A DNA stretch of 64,000 bases from Albugo candida (lineage: Eukaryota > Oomycota > Peronosporomycetes > Albuginales > Albuginaceae). The stretch is taken from the NCBI GenBank assembly GCA_905220665.1, contig CAJNAR010000166.1, positions 248,001 through 312,000 of the forward strand, in the 5' to 3' direction. Position numbers and translations under genes: made by a program. Shown one piece after another: positions 35,700 to 48,831 of the stretch; position 1 is the stretch's first letter, and the number at the start of each line of letters is the position of its first letter. The notes beneath the pieces were generated by a model that was given only the letters and a program-made list of their open reading frames with translations, had not been told where the DNA came from and searched no databases.

Positions 35700-38600
35700 A
35701 TTAAATTACTACTCTCAAAAGTGTTTCATCTTTTTAAGCAATATAGTGCAAGTCATCTATAACCTGTAAATATTATTTTTTGCGGCCAAAGAATCATCAA
35801 ACATAAACCGTCAACGAATATAATTGGCATAAATTCAACTCCCCCAGTTGTTGATGATGGTGTAGACCACATTGAAAACTAAAGGCTATGCGGGAGATTC
35901 TATTAGTACATTAACTGTAGTAAGGAATCTAAAACTTAATAAACGCACTTTTCACTTTTCCGGAACGTCGCGCCTCTCCTCCAACCCCTTTGATTCAACA
36001 GGTCATGAGCCCAAGCTCGATGGACCAGAATGACGTATTGCGTGAAGATAATTATTTCGTATGGGAGTTTAATGCTCGAATGAGGTTAGCAAGGAAAACC
36101 CTCCACGGACACATCGATGCATTGAAGATTCCGAATGAGGGCGATCCAGCAATCGAAATGTGGAAAGTCAAAAACGTCAAGGTCTTCGCCATCATTGCGA
36201 CAATGATCAGCCCGAAATTCCAGTCATTAATTCGCTCAGCTACAAGTACAGTTGAAGCGTGGGAAATCCTGAAAAACTTTTTCGTTCAGCGAAACACGCA
36301 CAATCGCATACAAATAAGACGATAAGTGCACGAGTTCAAAATGGAAAAGGGTGGAAATGCACTGGAGCACCTCATGAAATTTGAGGAGATTTGCACAAGA
36401 ATAGCTGCGATTGGAGACAATTTGAATCAAGACGAGCAAATCATCTTGCTATTAGGCAGTCTGTCGGATGAATACGACTAAATCGGAAAAAACATCAAAA
36501 ACATACCAAATATGGATATGTTACAAGCGAAAGAAATGATCCAACGTGAATATGAATCGCTGCAACGGAAGGAATCCGGGGAACTTGCTTTGAAAGCAAC
36601 GAAGCAGCAGTTTAGAAAAGAAAGACGAGGAAACCATAAACAGCGGGATGGAGCAGCACAAAACTTCAATGGAAAGTGTTTTGGATGTGGACGTACTGGA
36701 CATAGAATAGCGGAATGTCGTCAAAAGCGACAGCAGTCTAGACGGCAACCAAGTAGCGAACTCGCATTTATGGCGTCAAACAACAAATCTGACATGAATT
36801 GGTTACTAGATAGTGGTGCCAGCAGTCACATGAGTCCATTTCAAGAAGAATTCACGGATCTCGAGCAACTCAAATCATCAATTCAAATCACTGTTGCAAA
36901 TGGCCTTCAACTAACAACCACAAAAATTGGAATCGTTCCCGTTACACCCGAAAAGTGGAGCTCGAGTAAACATTTATGATGTGCTATTGGTACCAGGCAT
37001 GGATCGACGACTACTGTCAGTATCAGCTTTGGTGTCAAGAAGACTCAAAGTTAAATTTGAAGAAGAATAGTGTAGCATCATGAAAAACGGTAAACTGGTG
37101 ACAAATCTCAAGAAAAAAGGAAAGCTGTACGGATTGCGATGTTCATCCAGCGTGGAGAATGCCAGTCAAGCAATTCAATTCGAAACAAGATTGAATTTAT
37201 GGCATGCACGCCTTGGACATATATCGATGTCGAATCTGAAAAACGTTAGTAACTGTGTCGACGGAATGAACGTGGATTTGGATCAAGAAGATGATCATGA
37301 AATGTGTGCAGGATGTATATATGGGAAAATGAATGTGGAATCATTCCCAAAATCAAAGAATAGTGAGATCAAGACCTCCGGAGTTCTTGAACTTATACAC
37401 AGTGACGTATAGGGTCCCATGCAAATCAAATCCCACGGGGCTGCAGAATATGTTGTCACGTTTATCGACGATTACTCCAGATATACTGTCGCTTATTTCC
37501 TAGCATCGAGGAGTGAAGTATTCGAAAAGTTTGTGGAATATAAAGCTTTGATCGAGAATCAAATAAACAAAAGTATCAAGTGTACTCGAACCTACAACGG
37601 GGGAGAGTACATCAACAAGAAGTTCACATACCTTTGTCGCCACGCGGGATTATACATCAAACAACTGTCTCTTACTCGCCTCAGCGAAACGGTCTGGCTG
37701 AGCGAATGAACCGTACATTGATGAAGCGAGCTCGATGTGTGATAGCGTGGAAGAGTGTCAACAAGTAGTGGTGGGCGGAAGCAATTAATACAGCGGTGTG
37801 TATCACCAATCGCGTTCCATGCTCAGTTTGGAAATCCAAGACACCTATTGAAGTTTGCTTGGGAACGCGACCGAATTCGAGCAACTTGTGTGTTTTTGGA
37901 TCCAAGGGTTTTGCACACATCGACAAGGCAAAGAGACAAAAGCTGGATGACAAAGGATTCTCTTGTATGTTTGTCGGATACTCGACGATGACAAAAGGTT
38001 ATCGAGTGATTGATTCCAGAACAGACAAATTGGTGATAGTGCGAACAGCTGTATTCGAAGAATCGAACAAGATCAAGTACGTTCAAGTGGTGGATGGTCA
38101 CTTGGGGAAGTCGTATGGAACGAACATTGACCGCGAAAATGATGAGGATGTACAAGTTGATAATATCGTACCAAGACGTGATGTTGATGTTGAAATGGAG
38201 GAAACGTATCAGCCATCATCATCGCAGCTTGACGTGTTCACAACGCATGATATGGATATGGACATTGAAGATCGTGCTTTAACGGACGATTTCTCCAATA
38301 CAGCTATGGTGCCCAGGGAGAGAAGATATGATGATGAAGATCTTGATTGTGGTACGCATTCTGGACGACACAATCTGAGAGGGAATCCGCAATTAGCGCT
38401 CATGGACGGTGGTCTCTCAGACGCAATTGTGCCTTATGAGAGCAATTCAGTTGAAGATAATGGAAGACCGAAGAAACGATACAGACTCGAAGATGAAGAA
38501 GCTAATGCAGCGTTGGAAGTACCAGGTTGCTATCAAGGTGTAAGGAAATCACCAGAAGCGGAGCAGTGGTTTGAAGCTATCAAAGCGGAATGGGCAGCTT

Positions 38601-39860
38601 TGAAGGATAAGTCAACTTGGACCGTAGTAAAACGTTCATCAAGTCAGAAAGTGATCGGCACCAAGTGGGTACTTTCAATCAAGAAGAATGACAAAGGAGA
38701 AATCCAACGTTATAAGGCAAGACTTGTCGCACTTGGCTATCGAAAAACCCCAGACATCGACTACTTTGAGACGTACTCTCCTGTTGCAAGTACGAATTCA
38801 ATTCGTGTATTTTTGGCATTATGCTGTCATCGAGGTTATCATGTGCAGCAATATGATGTGGATACGGCATTTCTGAATGGAACTCTGGCAAAAGATGTAT
38901 TCATCTGGCCACCGAAAGGAGTATCAATTGAACCAAACCTTGTTTGCAAGTTGAACAAAAGTTTATATGATCTAAAGCAAGCAGCTGTCACATGGTACAA
39001 GTTGATGTCAAATACATTTGAGATAAAACTAGGATTCAATCGATGCAAGACGGATTCTTGCACTTTTGTTTGACAAGTGGGACATGACTACAAATACATG
39101 GCGTTGTATGTTGAGGATATGCTGATTGGAGCAAGAAGTATGTAAATGATTAACAAGATCATGCTGCAATTGAGGAAAGAGTTTTCACTCAAAACAATTG
39201 GTCAAGTGAGATATATTCTTGATATGGAAGCTGAGTATAGTCAAAGTAAGCGATTGATGAAGATCTTCCAGGCAACATGCATTTCGAGAATGATCGACAA
39301 GTTCAATCAATTTGACTCGAAATCAGTTTACAACCCAACGGTTGTGGGTCAGTCGTTGACGAAAAGTGAGACCGCAGATCCATGGATGAAGAAGCGTCCT
39401 TTTCGATCGCTGGTTGGATCATTACTTTACATTATGAAAATCCAACTGACGAACACTGAAAGGCAGCAATTCGAGTGCTGCGATTTCTCAAGGAGACCAA
39501 AACATGTGGGATTTGGTTTCGATCTAGCCAAGATCTACAGGTTTGTGCGTATAGCGACGCAGATTGGGCAGTGGCCAAGGAAAGCGCCGATCTATGCCAG
39601 GTATCATGGTTATGATGAATGGATCACCTGTTATTTTCAAGTCAAGATTACAGAGAGTTGTCGCTTCAAGTACCGCCGAAGCAGAATACGTCGCACTATC
39701 TCTTTGTATCCAAGAAGTCATATGGATCAAGAGTCTTCTGGAAGAGTTGGGAATTCAAAAAGAGTCGGCGATTACTGTGTATGAGGACAATCAGAGTGCA
39801 ATTGCTATTGCAAAGAATGATGAGTATCAAGAACGTCAAAAATACCGAGCGAGCTTTGGC
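35700..39860 (+). mobile_element. Ty1/copia element 1, decayed, 3' truncated
   Basis: Order gag-protease-integrase-RT-RNase H, diagnostic of copia. A primer-binding-like site near 36000 (AACAGGTCATGAGCCC) precedes gag at about 36023. Zinc knuckle CFGCGRTGHRIAEC at about 36680; protease WLLDSGASSHM at about 36800; integrase HARLGH at 37205 and FIDDYSRYTVAYF near 37460, with a frame change near 37670; RT from about 38590 with VDTAFLNGTL. The catalytic box reads YVEDM instead of YVDDM (about 39108). RNase H ends with ASSTAEAEYVALS and YEDNQSAIAIA near 39660-39810. In-frame stops occur near 36324, 36480, 37410, 37766, 39072 and 39144. The 3' LTR is missing: the element stops where gypsy element 1 begins, about 39850-39900. 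Confidence 0.85.
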
Positions 39861-42800
39861 GAAACTTTCGGATGATGCAAAAACCATTAGTATTCGGAGC
39901 ATGTGGGCACTTGACGGTATTGTCCGTGTATATGTCAAATTCGCAACCATAAAGATAATGACGCCACTTTTCTAATGTAGGCTTGATTGCTTAAAGTTCC
40001 TTTTCATGTGTCGGCCAATTAAGCTCACGAATCCCCAGATTCTTGGAAAAGAATGCAATGGGATGATTGCAACCAGAATGAAGCTGAGAAAGTACACCAC
40101 CAACACAATAGCCAGAAACGTCCGTTGTCACAATGAATCGTTTGGCATGATATAGTAATTTCAACACAGGTGCGTCTTGAAGAGCGGCCTTGAGTTGCTC
40201 AAACGCATGATTCTGACCATTCTTCCATTCCCAAACATGTTCTTTCTTGACTAGAGGGCCAAATGGTAACGCAAGAGTTGCGTAGTCACGAATGAAACGA
40301 CGAAGTAACCAGCCAAACCCAAGAAACTTAATAGTTGTTTCTGATTTTTTTGAGTCGGCCACTTCGCAATAGCTTCTGTCTTCCGACATCCACTGTAAGT
40401 CCCTTAGCCGAAATTGTATGACCAAGAAACTTCACTTCCGACTGGCCAAAATGACATTTGGACTGATGACAGAATACCTTCTCACGCCGAAGAACTCCAA
40501 ACAGAATGCAAAGATGTCCAACGTGTTGGTCCAGACTAGTGGAGAAAACACAAATGTAATTCAGACAGGCAACAATGAAGTTGTATTTCACAAAGAGAAC
40601 TCGCATGAGACGAGACCAAACACCAGGCATACCAGCTAATCCCATAGGAGCCACGCACCACTGATAGATTTCAGCGTGTGTGCGAAAGGCGGTATACTTG
40701 CGGCTTTTGAATGCGATCCGCTTTTGATGATAGCCTTGGACCAGATCTAGAACTTAAAAGATGACACAACCACACATCTGATCAAAGAGTTCGTCGATGC
40801 TTGAAAGTGGTATCTTTGGAATGATCGTCTACGAATTGACGTAACGGTAATCAAAGACCCATCGAAGAGGTAGATGTGCGTTGTCCTAGAGTAACCACTC
40901 GGATCGTGATATGTTTTGACCAGTAATGGGGTCCTTATTAGGTACACCAAATATATTTGATACCCATCGAGAGTCAGAAATCTCGATCCAAGCTTTCTTG
41001 AGCTTTCCGCGACAAACATGTCAAGTGCATCTTGTTCGATCTTAGATTGGCGAAACGGTGCACGGTTGCTAGGTACAGCATTCGGTTTCATGATAAGATC
41101 AAAGTCCATACGACGTGAACGTGGAAGTCCATCCGAAAATGTCTCTGGAAAGACATGTTTAAACTCGTTCAAAAGAGTAGTAATTGATTTAGGTATTTTA
41201 TCACTCTCCGTCATACCAGCGCAGATCTTTACGCGATACAATTCGTCGTACTCATGCTTCTTGACTTTGCGTTTGAAGTCAACTACAGCAATTTCCATAT
41301 CGAATTCATTCCTTTTATCCCTAGTAGTGCATGTCGAAGGCACGCACTGATGTGGAAATGAAATTTCATGAGAACGCCAATCAAGTTGAGGTTGAAACTT
41401 GGTAAACCATGGTTTTCCCAAGATGACGTCATGAGCAGAACCCAATGGCCATTCCATGACTTGTGAATTGCGAAATCTGTATCGATCAAATACGATAGTC
41501 GCAGAATCCTTTTTAATGGATCGGGCTCTAGTGGAAGCTCTATCAAATCGTGAAACTTGGGAGACACCAGATTGTGTCAGTTTCTTCACCAAGCCGGGAC
41601 GAACAACATTACAGGTTGCACCGTTATCAAGAAAAATAGTGACAGGTGTTCCGTCAGAAGTTGCTTGTTTACGAATAAGTTCATTCTCTGGATGCACCGG
41701 ATCCATAGTCGACGTCGAAATCTCTTCCATTTCGACAATTTTCACTTCGTTCCCGGAACTTCTAATAGAAGGCAACGAGTAATTCGCTCTAGGAGACGTG
41801 GAAGCATTGAAGCTTACAGCCGCTTGTTCATGGCGAGCGCTATGACGCTATGAGCTTGCTTCTCCCTATTTTTCAGCTTGTAACAGTGTTCGATGACGTG
41901 ACCGGGCTTCTTACATTAGCGACATTTCTTCGACGAAGAAGCTGATGATGATGAGGAGCGACGATGTTTGGTAAAACCTGATTCAATCTTCATTGGTTCC
42001 GGATCATTTCTCTTGCACGCGCGGTAATGCAGGTTGTTGATGGTGATAATGTTGATTGAAAGTTGCACGTGATCGGTCTTGCGAGTATACCGGTGGACGG
42101 TAGTTCTTCCCGCGGACACGATGAGATCGATCAAACTCCAACACAATCTTCATGGCTTGTGAAAATGTGGCACACCGGCGTTATTGCACTTCTTCCCGTG
42201 TGGGACTCACTAGTCCTCGCGTAAGCTAGGTAATTTTATCCAACTCGCTCAATTCCATAACTTGCATGATAGCTTCACGGAAACTTGAAATATAAACTTC
42301 CAGGTTTGGACAACTTTTCTGTTTGAGTGCGTACAATTGATCACGCAAGCGCTCTTGCAGATCAGGGGATCCAAATTCTTCATTTACGTGAACGATGAGG
42401 TCTTGCATGTCTTTGATATATGGCTTGTTCAACTTGTACCAAGCTGCGGCATTCCCTTTGAAATTGGCGGTCGCGATTGCCAAAATATGAGCGCTTTGAC
42501 TGACATCGCGCCAGTCGATAATCTTTGCTTCGAAGTACTGAGCCAGTTGATCAAAGTACAGATTCACGGACTCGCCCATGTTACCATGGAATTGAGGTAA
42601 GCTGTTCCCTCCAACTTTTATTTCACGCTTGTGCCACAGCTTCAAGCAATTGCTGTTGGTTTTCGACTAATTCGATCGATGCTTTCGTGATCGCGTCGGG
42701 GACCATCCTTGAAGGTTCAATGACGTCATGATAACCAAGAAAAAAAAAGTCCAACCAAATAAACCCGGAAGAAACGACAAACACTCGGCGAGCGGCTTTC

Positions 42801-43001
42801 CCAATGTCGTGACGCTAAACAGCGCGTAAGAAAAAGTCCTTCCGGTTATGTGACCAACAAGTGCTACCAGCTGTAACGCTGGCAGGAGGAAGTGAGATTT
42901 TTCAATTAAAGAATCCTGGTTCACTGATTACCTATCCGATTGGCTAATCCAGTTCTTAACTATCTAGAATTATGTATGCATGTACAATGGAGGTTGTTAC
43001 A
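39860..43001 (-). mobile_element. Ty3/gypsy element 1, decayed, 3' truncated
   Basis: Minus strand, gypsy order: gag at 42645-42226 (GNAAAWYKLNKPYIKDMQDL and FREAIMQVMELSELDKI), CCHC-type knuckle region near 41920-41880, protease (TIFLDNGATCNVVRPG at about 41640) and RT start (LPRSRRMDFDLIMKPNAVPS, about 41130) in the frame 41775-40747, further RT pieces at 40654-40328 (CHFGQSEVKFLGHTISAKG), and RNase H at 40425 to about 39900 (FIVTTDVSGYCVGGVLSQ, HEKEL, YLYGCEFDIYTDN). Stops and frame shifts break every part, and the YxDD box of RT is not readable. No integrase remains. A probable 5' LTR is at 43001-42741. Confidence 0.85.
42741..43001 (-). repeat. Probable 5' LTR of gypsy element 1
   Basis: On the minus strand it starts TGTAACAACCTCC at 43001 and is followed by TGGTTATCATGACG near 42740, which resembles a gypsy primer-binding site. 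The flank right of 43001 (CTATATCC) matches host repeat copies at about 54461 (CTATATTGAAC) and 57719 (CTATATACAAT), which places the insertion edge. The other LTR is lost, so its length is not confirmed. Confidence 0.55.
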
Positions 43002-43672
43002 CTATATCCAACCTGAAGGTTCTTATCTAGAGAATGGTCACATGTGGTGGTGTACCACACCCAAATGAATCCTCCCTCTACAAATATGTTAACAGCACCG
43101 AATAATACGCCCAAACAAGTGCAAAGCAGCGACAAGTCATCGATAAGGTCGATACAAGTGCAGGCATATAAACCAATCAGCCATTAGGTCTGTTTCGGTC
43201 AATCGGAATAAGAGGCTGGTCACCCTTTGACACAAACAGGAATCTTATGCATTAAAGCTGCAATTTTGGGAGATGAGAATCGAATCGTGATTGAAACATT
43301 ACGTGGCATCTTCCTCAGGCTGGATGAAGCAGAGTTCTGATGGCTGTGAAGGAATGCTGTGTGATGTCTCCAGATATATTGACCGAAGAGGTGGCTATCC
43401 AGTACAGTAATTGCATTAAAACTTTTGATATCCAATTCAACATAAGTAGAGCTAAAAGAAACGGTACCAAACAATGCTATATTTAATATTGAAGACCATG
43501 CGATGGAAACGGTTGTCGCTGCATGTTGGGTCCGAACAAATATCGAACCACCTTATCGGTCTGTGTATATGGTACAAACTGCAGATGCCTTGCATCAGGA
43601 ACGATTCACGTTGAGTGGCGGCTTATGCACACACTTCGTATTGCTCTATGGTGAGTCTTCCAGGGCTCATTC
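43002..43672 (+). repeat. Host repeat unit copy A, left part
   Basis: Similar to 54461-55084 and 57719-58430. Matching strings include AGAATGGTCACATGTGGTGG (versus 57755), AATAAGGTCGAT-type sequence, GTCTCCAGATATATTGA (versus 54825) and AAACGGTTGTCGCT (versus 54965). It is cut at 43672 by copia element 2, and its remainder continues at 48832. No intact coding frame survives. Confidence 0.75.
43668..43672 (+). repeat. 5-bp target duplication, left of copia element 2
   Basis: CATTC, repeated at 48832-48836. The uninterrupted site is seen in copy B at 55080-55084 (GGGCTCATTCAATGA). Confidence 0.7.
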
Positions 43673-43700
43673 TATTGGAAATTTGGTGCGATCCTCAATA
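43673..43700 (+). repeat. 5' LTR remnant of copia element 2
   Basis: TATTGGAAA joined to TTTGGTGCGATCCTCAATA: the first about 9 and last about 19 bases resemble the ends of the 192-bp LTR at 48640-48831, so about 164 bp of the LTR interior seems deleted. A primer-binding-like GGTTCTGATCCCATGC follows. Confidence 0.5.
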
Positions 43701-46700
43701 AGGTTCTGATCCCATGCAACCAGAGACTACGCGGTGCTACGCGACCGACGCAACAAAACATACAGAACTTATATTCGTCATCAGACTCTGATAGCGACGG
43801 AGAAGAACGCAACGAATTCAAGATAGGGCATGCGGGGGCTCCCATACGGTGGGGTGGAGATGACTGGACATTTTACAAACATGTCATGATGAATGCGTTC
43901 GAGGAAAGCTTATTCGATCAGATCGCTATTGGTGAGAAGAGTGAAGACAAAAGCTGGGACGACGACGAAAAAGAAGAATCAAAAAAAACAGGCCAGAATC
44001 AAAATCCTGATTCAAGGATCACTTTCAATGAAACCTGCAAAACAAGCGATGATGAAGAGTACAGACATGGAGATGTGGGCTGAACTCGTATCAATCTACG
44101 AGTGCAAGACAAATCCTGCTATGACTGCTCAGAAGGTATATCGCTTGCAGGGCGAGCTACACAAGACTCACCTGCGTGGGAAAGGAAACGTACGGAGCCA
44201 TCTTTACAAACTCTTCGATATCAAAAATCAACTTGCGGATCTAGGATCATCTGTGAATGACTTGCACTGGTGGATCGCATGTTACGAAGTCTTCCGACAC
44301 AGGCGTGCTATGATGAATTAAGTAAGACTTGAAGTATTATTCAGCACGAACACGAAAAAACATACACCGGAGTTGCCTCGAGAGATGATAATTACCGCAT
44401 AATCAAGAAACGAAGACTGGGAAAATCATGCTTTCGCAAACAAGCAGCGAAAAAGGGGCAGTATACGCATGGCGAAAAGCAGCCCAGAAAATTATATAAC
44501 CATGTCGACAGAAAACCAGGAGCAAGAATTGGAATTGGTGGTTGCTTTCATTGCGGTGGAGATCATTTCAAACGTAATTGTCCAAATTTGAAAGGAATAA
44601 AAAACGGAAAATCAAATCATGCTCGCTCGGGAGAACAAAAAGTAGCGACACATGAAGTTTAAGAAAATCCAGATGATGATCGTAAAAATGCACAGAAGCG
44701 CGAAATTGTGATGGGAGAAGTTGCAAATCTCATCAATAAAGGATATGAACCTTTTGTCAATGGTACTTTGACTCGGGATCGAATATACATATCACAGCGT
44801 GCAAGGAATATTTTACAACACTACAAAGTATGGATGATAGCGAGTGGAATCCAAATCAGGCTTTCTTGATGGTGTCGACGCTAAAGCAAAAGGATTTGGA
44901 CTATCCTTCTTTCAGTGATGATTGACGAACAAATGGTGTTCTTACTTGTGGAAGACGTATTATATGTCTCAACAGCTGGCTGCAATTTATTTTCATCTGG
45001 CCTAGCAATGGAGCAAGATTTCGAAATGACATAGAATAATGAAAGCCAATCATTTGGAAGGATCAAGGATGGGTCAAGTGTAATCCGAACACAATACCAC
45101 AATAATTTATGGACGTTTACAGCTCTTAATATTGGCAATGACGCAAACAAGAAAGATCAACCGAGAGGCAAGAAGCAAAAAGGCAAGAAGCAAGTTTTTG
45201 CAAACTTTGCTATTACAGATGGCGTCGCAGACATTGACGTCTGGCACGAGAGACTTGGACATATCTGCCCTGAATATATTCGGCTAATGGCTGATCGGGG
45301 GATGGCCAAGGGTATCATGCTTAAGCGCCTGGGAAAACTAGATTGTGCGGATCGTCACTTTGGTAAGAAACGAAGGAAAACATTCGAAAAGCTATCGACA
45401 GGAAAATGACAATATCTTTGCAGACCTGATTATTCCCGGAGTAAACAATGGCTCGCCATATTCTGCTGTTCTCGTAGTCATGGACGGATATTCACGCTAC
45501 GTGAAGGCTTTCATGTTAAAGTCTAAGACCGAAGGCGAAGTAAATGAGCACTTATATCAAATGGGCAGAGCGACAACATGCCCATGAACTCGACAAAAAC
45601 GTGCAACAGGAAAATTTGGTGCAACAAGTACTGACCGACAAAGGACAAGAGTTCTGTAATGGAACAATGGAGGACTGGTATACCAGAAATGGCATAGTGC
45701 ACATCAAGGTTGGACCAAACGTGGCTCAGCTTAACCTGGTAGTGCGAACACACCAGACATTGATCGGAATGATGAAGACAATGATGCATCAATCTGGATT
45801 TCCGAAGTCGTTCTGGGTGCATGCATTAGAGAATGCAATCTACATCAAGAATCGTGTGTACTGCAAAAGTGCAGCATGTACACCACACGAGGCCATGTTT
45901 GGCTCTGAGCCGGCCTTCCATCACCTGCGAGCATTTGGGTCCTTGACTTACTGTCATGTTCCCGTCTCAAAAAGAAAGAAAATGAGCATGAACTGCAGAA
46001 TAGGATTTTTGTTAGGCTAATGCGAAGACATTGTGGGTTGTAACGTGTACTTCGCCGCCGAACACAAGAGGGGATTCAATTCAGATGTAAATTAATGAAT
46101 CAACCAAGTACAAGGACCGTCATGAATCCACATATTCAAATGAAGCCAAGAGATGGTTACAGGCATTTCATGACTTTATCGAAGAGGGGAAGTGGACAAT
46201 CTTACTGAGAAAAACCAAGACGTATTCCACCAACTAGCCGACTGCGACACCGCCGATAAGCAGAATGTGTGAAGCAAAGTTGATATGGATTCAACTGGAA
46301 ATTGCGACGATGTCGACATGGAATCAAAAAAAAGTTGCAAGGGGACAATATTAGGCGAAGATCAAGAGGTGGAGACACCACCGGATGATCTTGATAGTGA
46401 AGAGAAACTCCTGTGGGAAGACATACTGACCAACAGTGCCGTTCCTGTAAGCAGTGATTTCAACTAAGCGCTGGAAAGCAAAACCCATGAGTTTCTTCGC
46501 GAAGTTACGGCAAGTCTGCAGGCTGAACAGTATACCCAAGCTGATACAAACTCAGATTGGGAAGCAGAGGTCAGCGCATTTTTTGACAATGATATTGCTA
46601 GAAGTGGAACTGATAGCGATTTCGAGGATTGGGATGCCGAGTCAGCCGGTCACGTCACAGATCTGGCTACAGTGAGAGAAATCGTAGACAACTTGTAAGA

Positions 46701-48639
46701 CGATGAGCAAAAGCACTACTATTTCATTGAACCAAAGAACTAACGTGAATTTGAATCGCATCACATTACCAAGCAACAACCAGCAATCCCCTACAATTGG
46801 ACATTGACGTCCAAGGGGAGTCGAGATTCGACGGATGCGCGAAAGGAAACGCACCAAGACAAATGCAAACCTGCTGAAAGCTGCTAAATTGCAATGTAAG
46901 AATGAAGTACGAAATGGCCTTACGGAATCAGAGCATTACAAAGTATATTTAACATTATACAAAACATCACACATGAATCGTCGTGGTCAGTGCGGATTAC
47001 ACGAAAAAGACATCAAAATCCCAAAGAATTTTCACCAAGCCATTTCGATCGAAGCGCGCAAACTTGTGCCGCAATGCGATAGATACCGAAATGTCTGCTT
47101 TGAAAGCCAAAGAAGTGCTAAGGGGGATTCCGCGTTCGGATATCCCAAGTGGACAACAAACTATCAGAAAGATGTGGGTTTTCGATCTGAAGACAGATCA
47201 ACTCGGCTATGTCGTGAGGTTCAAGGCAAGAGTTGTGGCGAGAGGGGACAAGTAGGGGCCCGGTATCGATTTCAGGGATACCTTCTTCCCTATGGCACGA
47301 TTGGCCACATTCAGGATATTTATTGCGGTGTGCATCTCACAAGACCTAACAATCTATCAGGGCGACATCAATACAGCTCATCTCAATGCCCCTTTGACCA
47401 TCAAGCAATATCTGGAGGAGGTCGAAGGCTATCCTTGCAAAAACGAAGGAATGTTTTACATCATTGAAAAGTACTGTATGGATTACGTCAATCTGGAAGG
47501 GAGTGGAATATCGAATTGAACCGCCGGTTTATTGACTATGGATTTATACAATGTGAGACAGAGCCGTGTCTGTACTTCTACGATCATGATGACAGATTTA
47601 CTATTGTCCCTCTTTATGTGGATGACATATTATGCGTAACCAAAAATCCAACTTTCAAGATCAGAATGTTCGGACTATTAGACAGAAGTTATGGGTTGAA
47701 GGACCAAGGTCTCTTGAACACGTACTTGGATGTGCAGGTGGAACGGAATGAATATTCCACCAAGTTCCACCAGACAAAGTATTGCCAAGAAATCATTGAG
47801 CGCTATAATTTCGGTAATGCTCACCCGAGTAGAGTTCCGATGGAGATAAACACACGTTTGACTGTAGGTGACACAGATACGAAACAAAGGAAAAACATTC
47901 CCGCTAATGGAAAGACTTTCCCATACCGAGAGATCGTTGGGTCGTTGATGTACCTCGCGACTTGTACCAGACCTTATCTTGCATTCCCTGTTGGACAACT
48001 GAGCCCCTACGTGCAAAATCCAACGCAGCAGCACATCCGCGCCACAAAAAGAGTCCTGAAGTACCTGTTTGGCACGAAGACACAAGGGATTTTATATTCT
48101 CGAAACGAGGCAGAAGCCCAGCAATCAGTTTTCACTGTCGACGGCTACTGCGACTCTGATCGGGGAAATGACCCAGATACACGAAAAAGCGTCACCGGTT
48201 TCGTGCACTGTCTTGCTGGAGGTGCAATATCATGGGATTCCAGACGTCAAAGCATTGTGGCCCAGTCAACTGCAGAGGCAGAATTTATCGCGGCATGCGA
48301 AGCTTGTATGGAAGGACAGGAGCTCCAAAATATTTTATTGCAAGTATTCCCAAACATCAAACCTATTTCCGTATGGGAATTGACAATCAAGCGGCCTATG
48401 TTATGGCAACGAACCCTACATACAGTCGTAGAATAAGACATATTGAACTGCGCTGGTATTACGTTCGAGATCAAGTGGCGAAAGGAAATATGGAGTTATG
48501 GAAAGTTAAGACTGATCTTAATCCATCTGATATCATGACAAAACCTCTCGCCAGCAAAAGACTCGAAAGATTGAGTTCAATGATCGGTATGACCAAACTA
48601 CATCTTTCCAAAGCTACGGACTAATTTTGGAGGAAGGCG

Positions 48640-48831
48640 TGTTGAAAACCGGATCAACTGATTGCAGCGACGGTAAGTTGAAGACCTCCACTGGTGGAAG
48701 GTCACCATCTCCTGAATAGTCATAGGCAGTGAGAGGTCGCAGAGAGACATGAGATAGTTGCTAAGGGAGTTCCCAATGTACCTGTAAAACTAGAAGTCTT
48801 TGTGAACGACCTTTGGTGCGATATTTCAATA
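48640..48831 (+). repeat. 3' LTR of copia element 2
   Basis: Begins TGTTGAAAACC right after a polypurine tract and ends TTTGGTGCGATATTTCAATA, giving short inverted ends TGTTGAAA/TTTCAATA, then the CATTC duplication. Confidence 0.65.

Larger units (their letters stand above)
43673..48831 (+). mobile_element. Ty1/copia element 2, nearly full length but decayed
   Basis: A 5,159-bp insertion within repeat copy A. Gag region about 43860-44330 (MEMWAELVSIYE, GELHKTHLRGKGNVRSHLYK); zinc knuckle CFHCGGDHFKRNCP at about 44545; integrase HERLGHICPEYIR at about 45245 and VLTDKGQEFCNG near 45640; RT pieces RFKARVVARGDK near 47220 and YQGDINTAHLNAPL near 47360; catalytic YVDDI intact at about 47616. RNase H has IVAQSTAEAEFIAAC near 48255 and the NQAAYVMATNP box near 48387, after a frame change. 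Stops and shifts break gag-pol in many places. A polypurine tract GGAGGAAGG at 48629 precedes the 3' LTR. The 5' LTR survives only as a 28-bp remnant. Confidence 0.88.
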
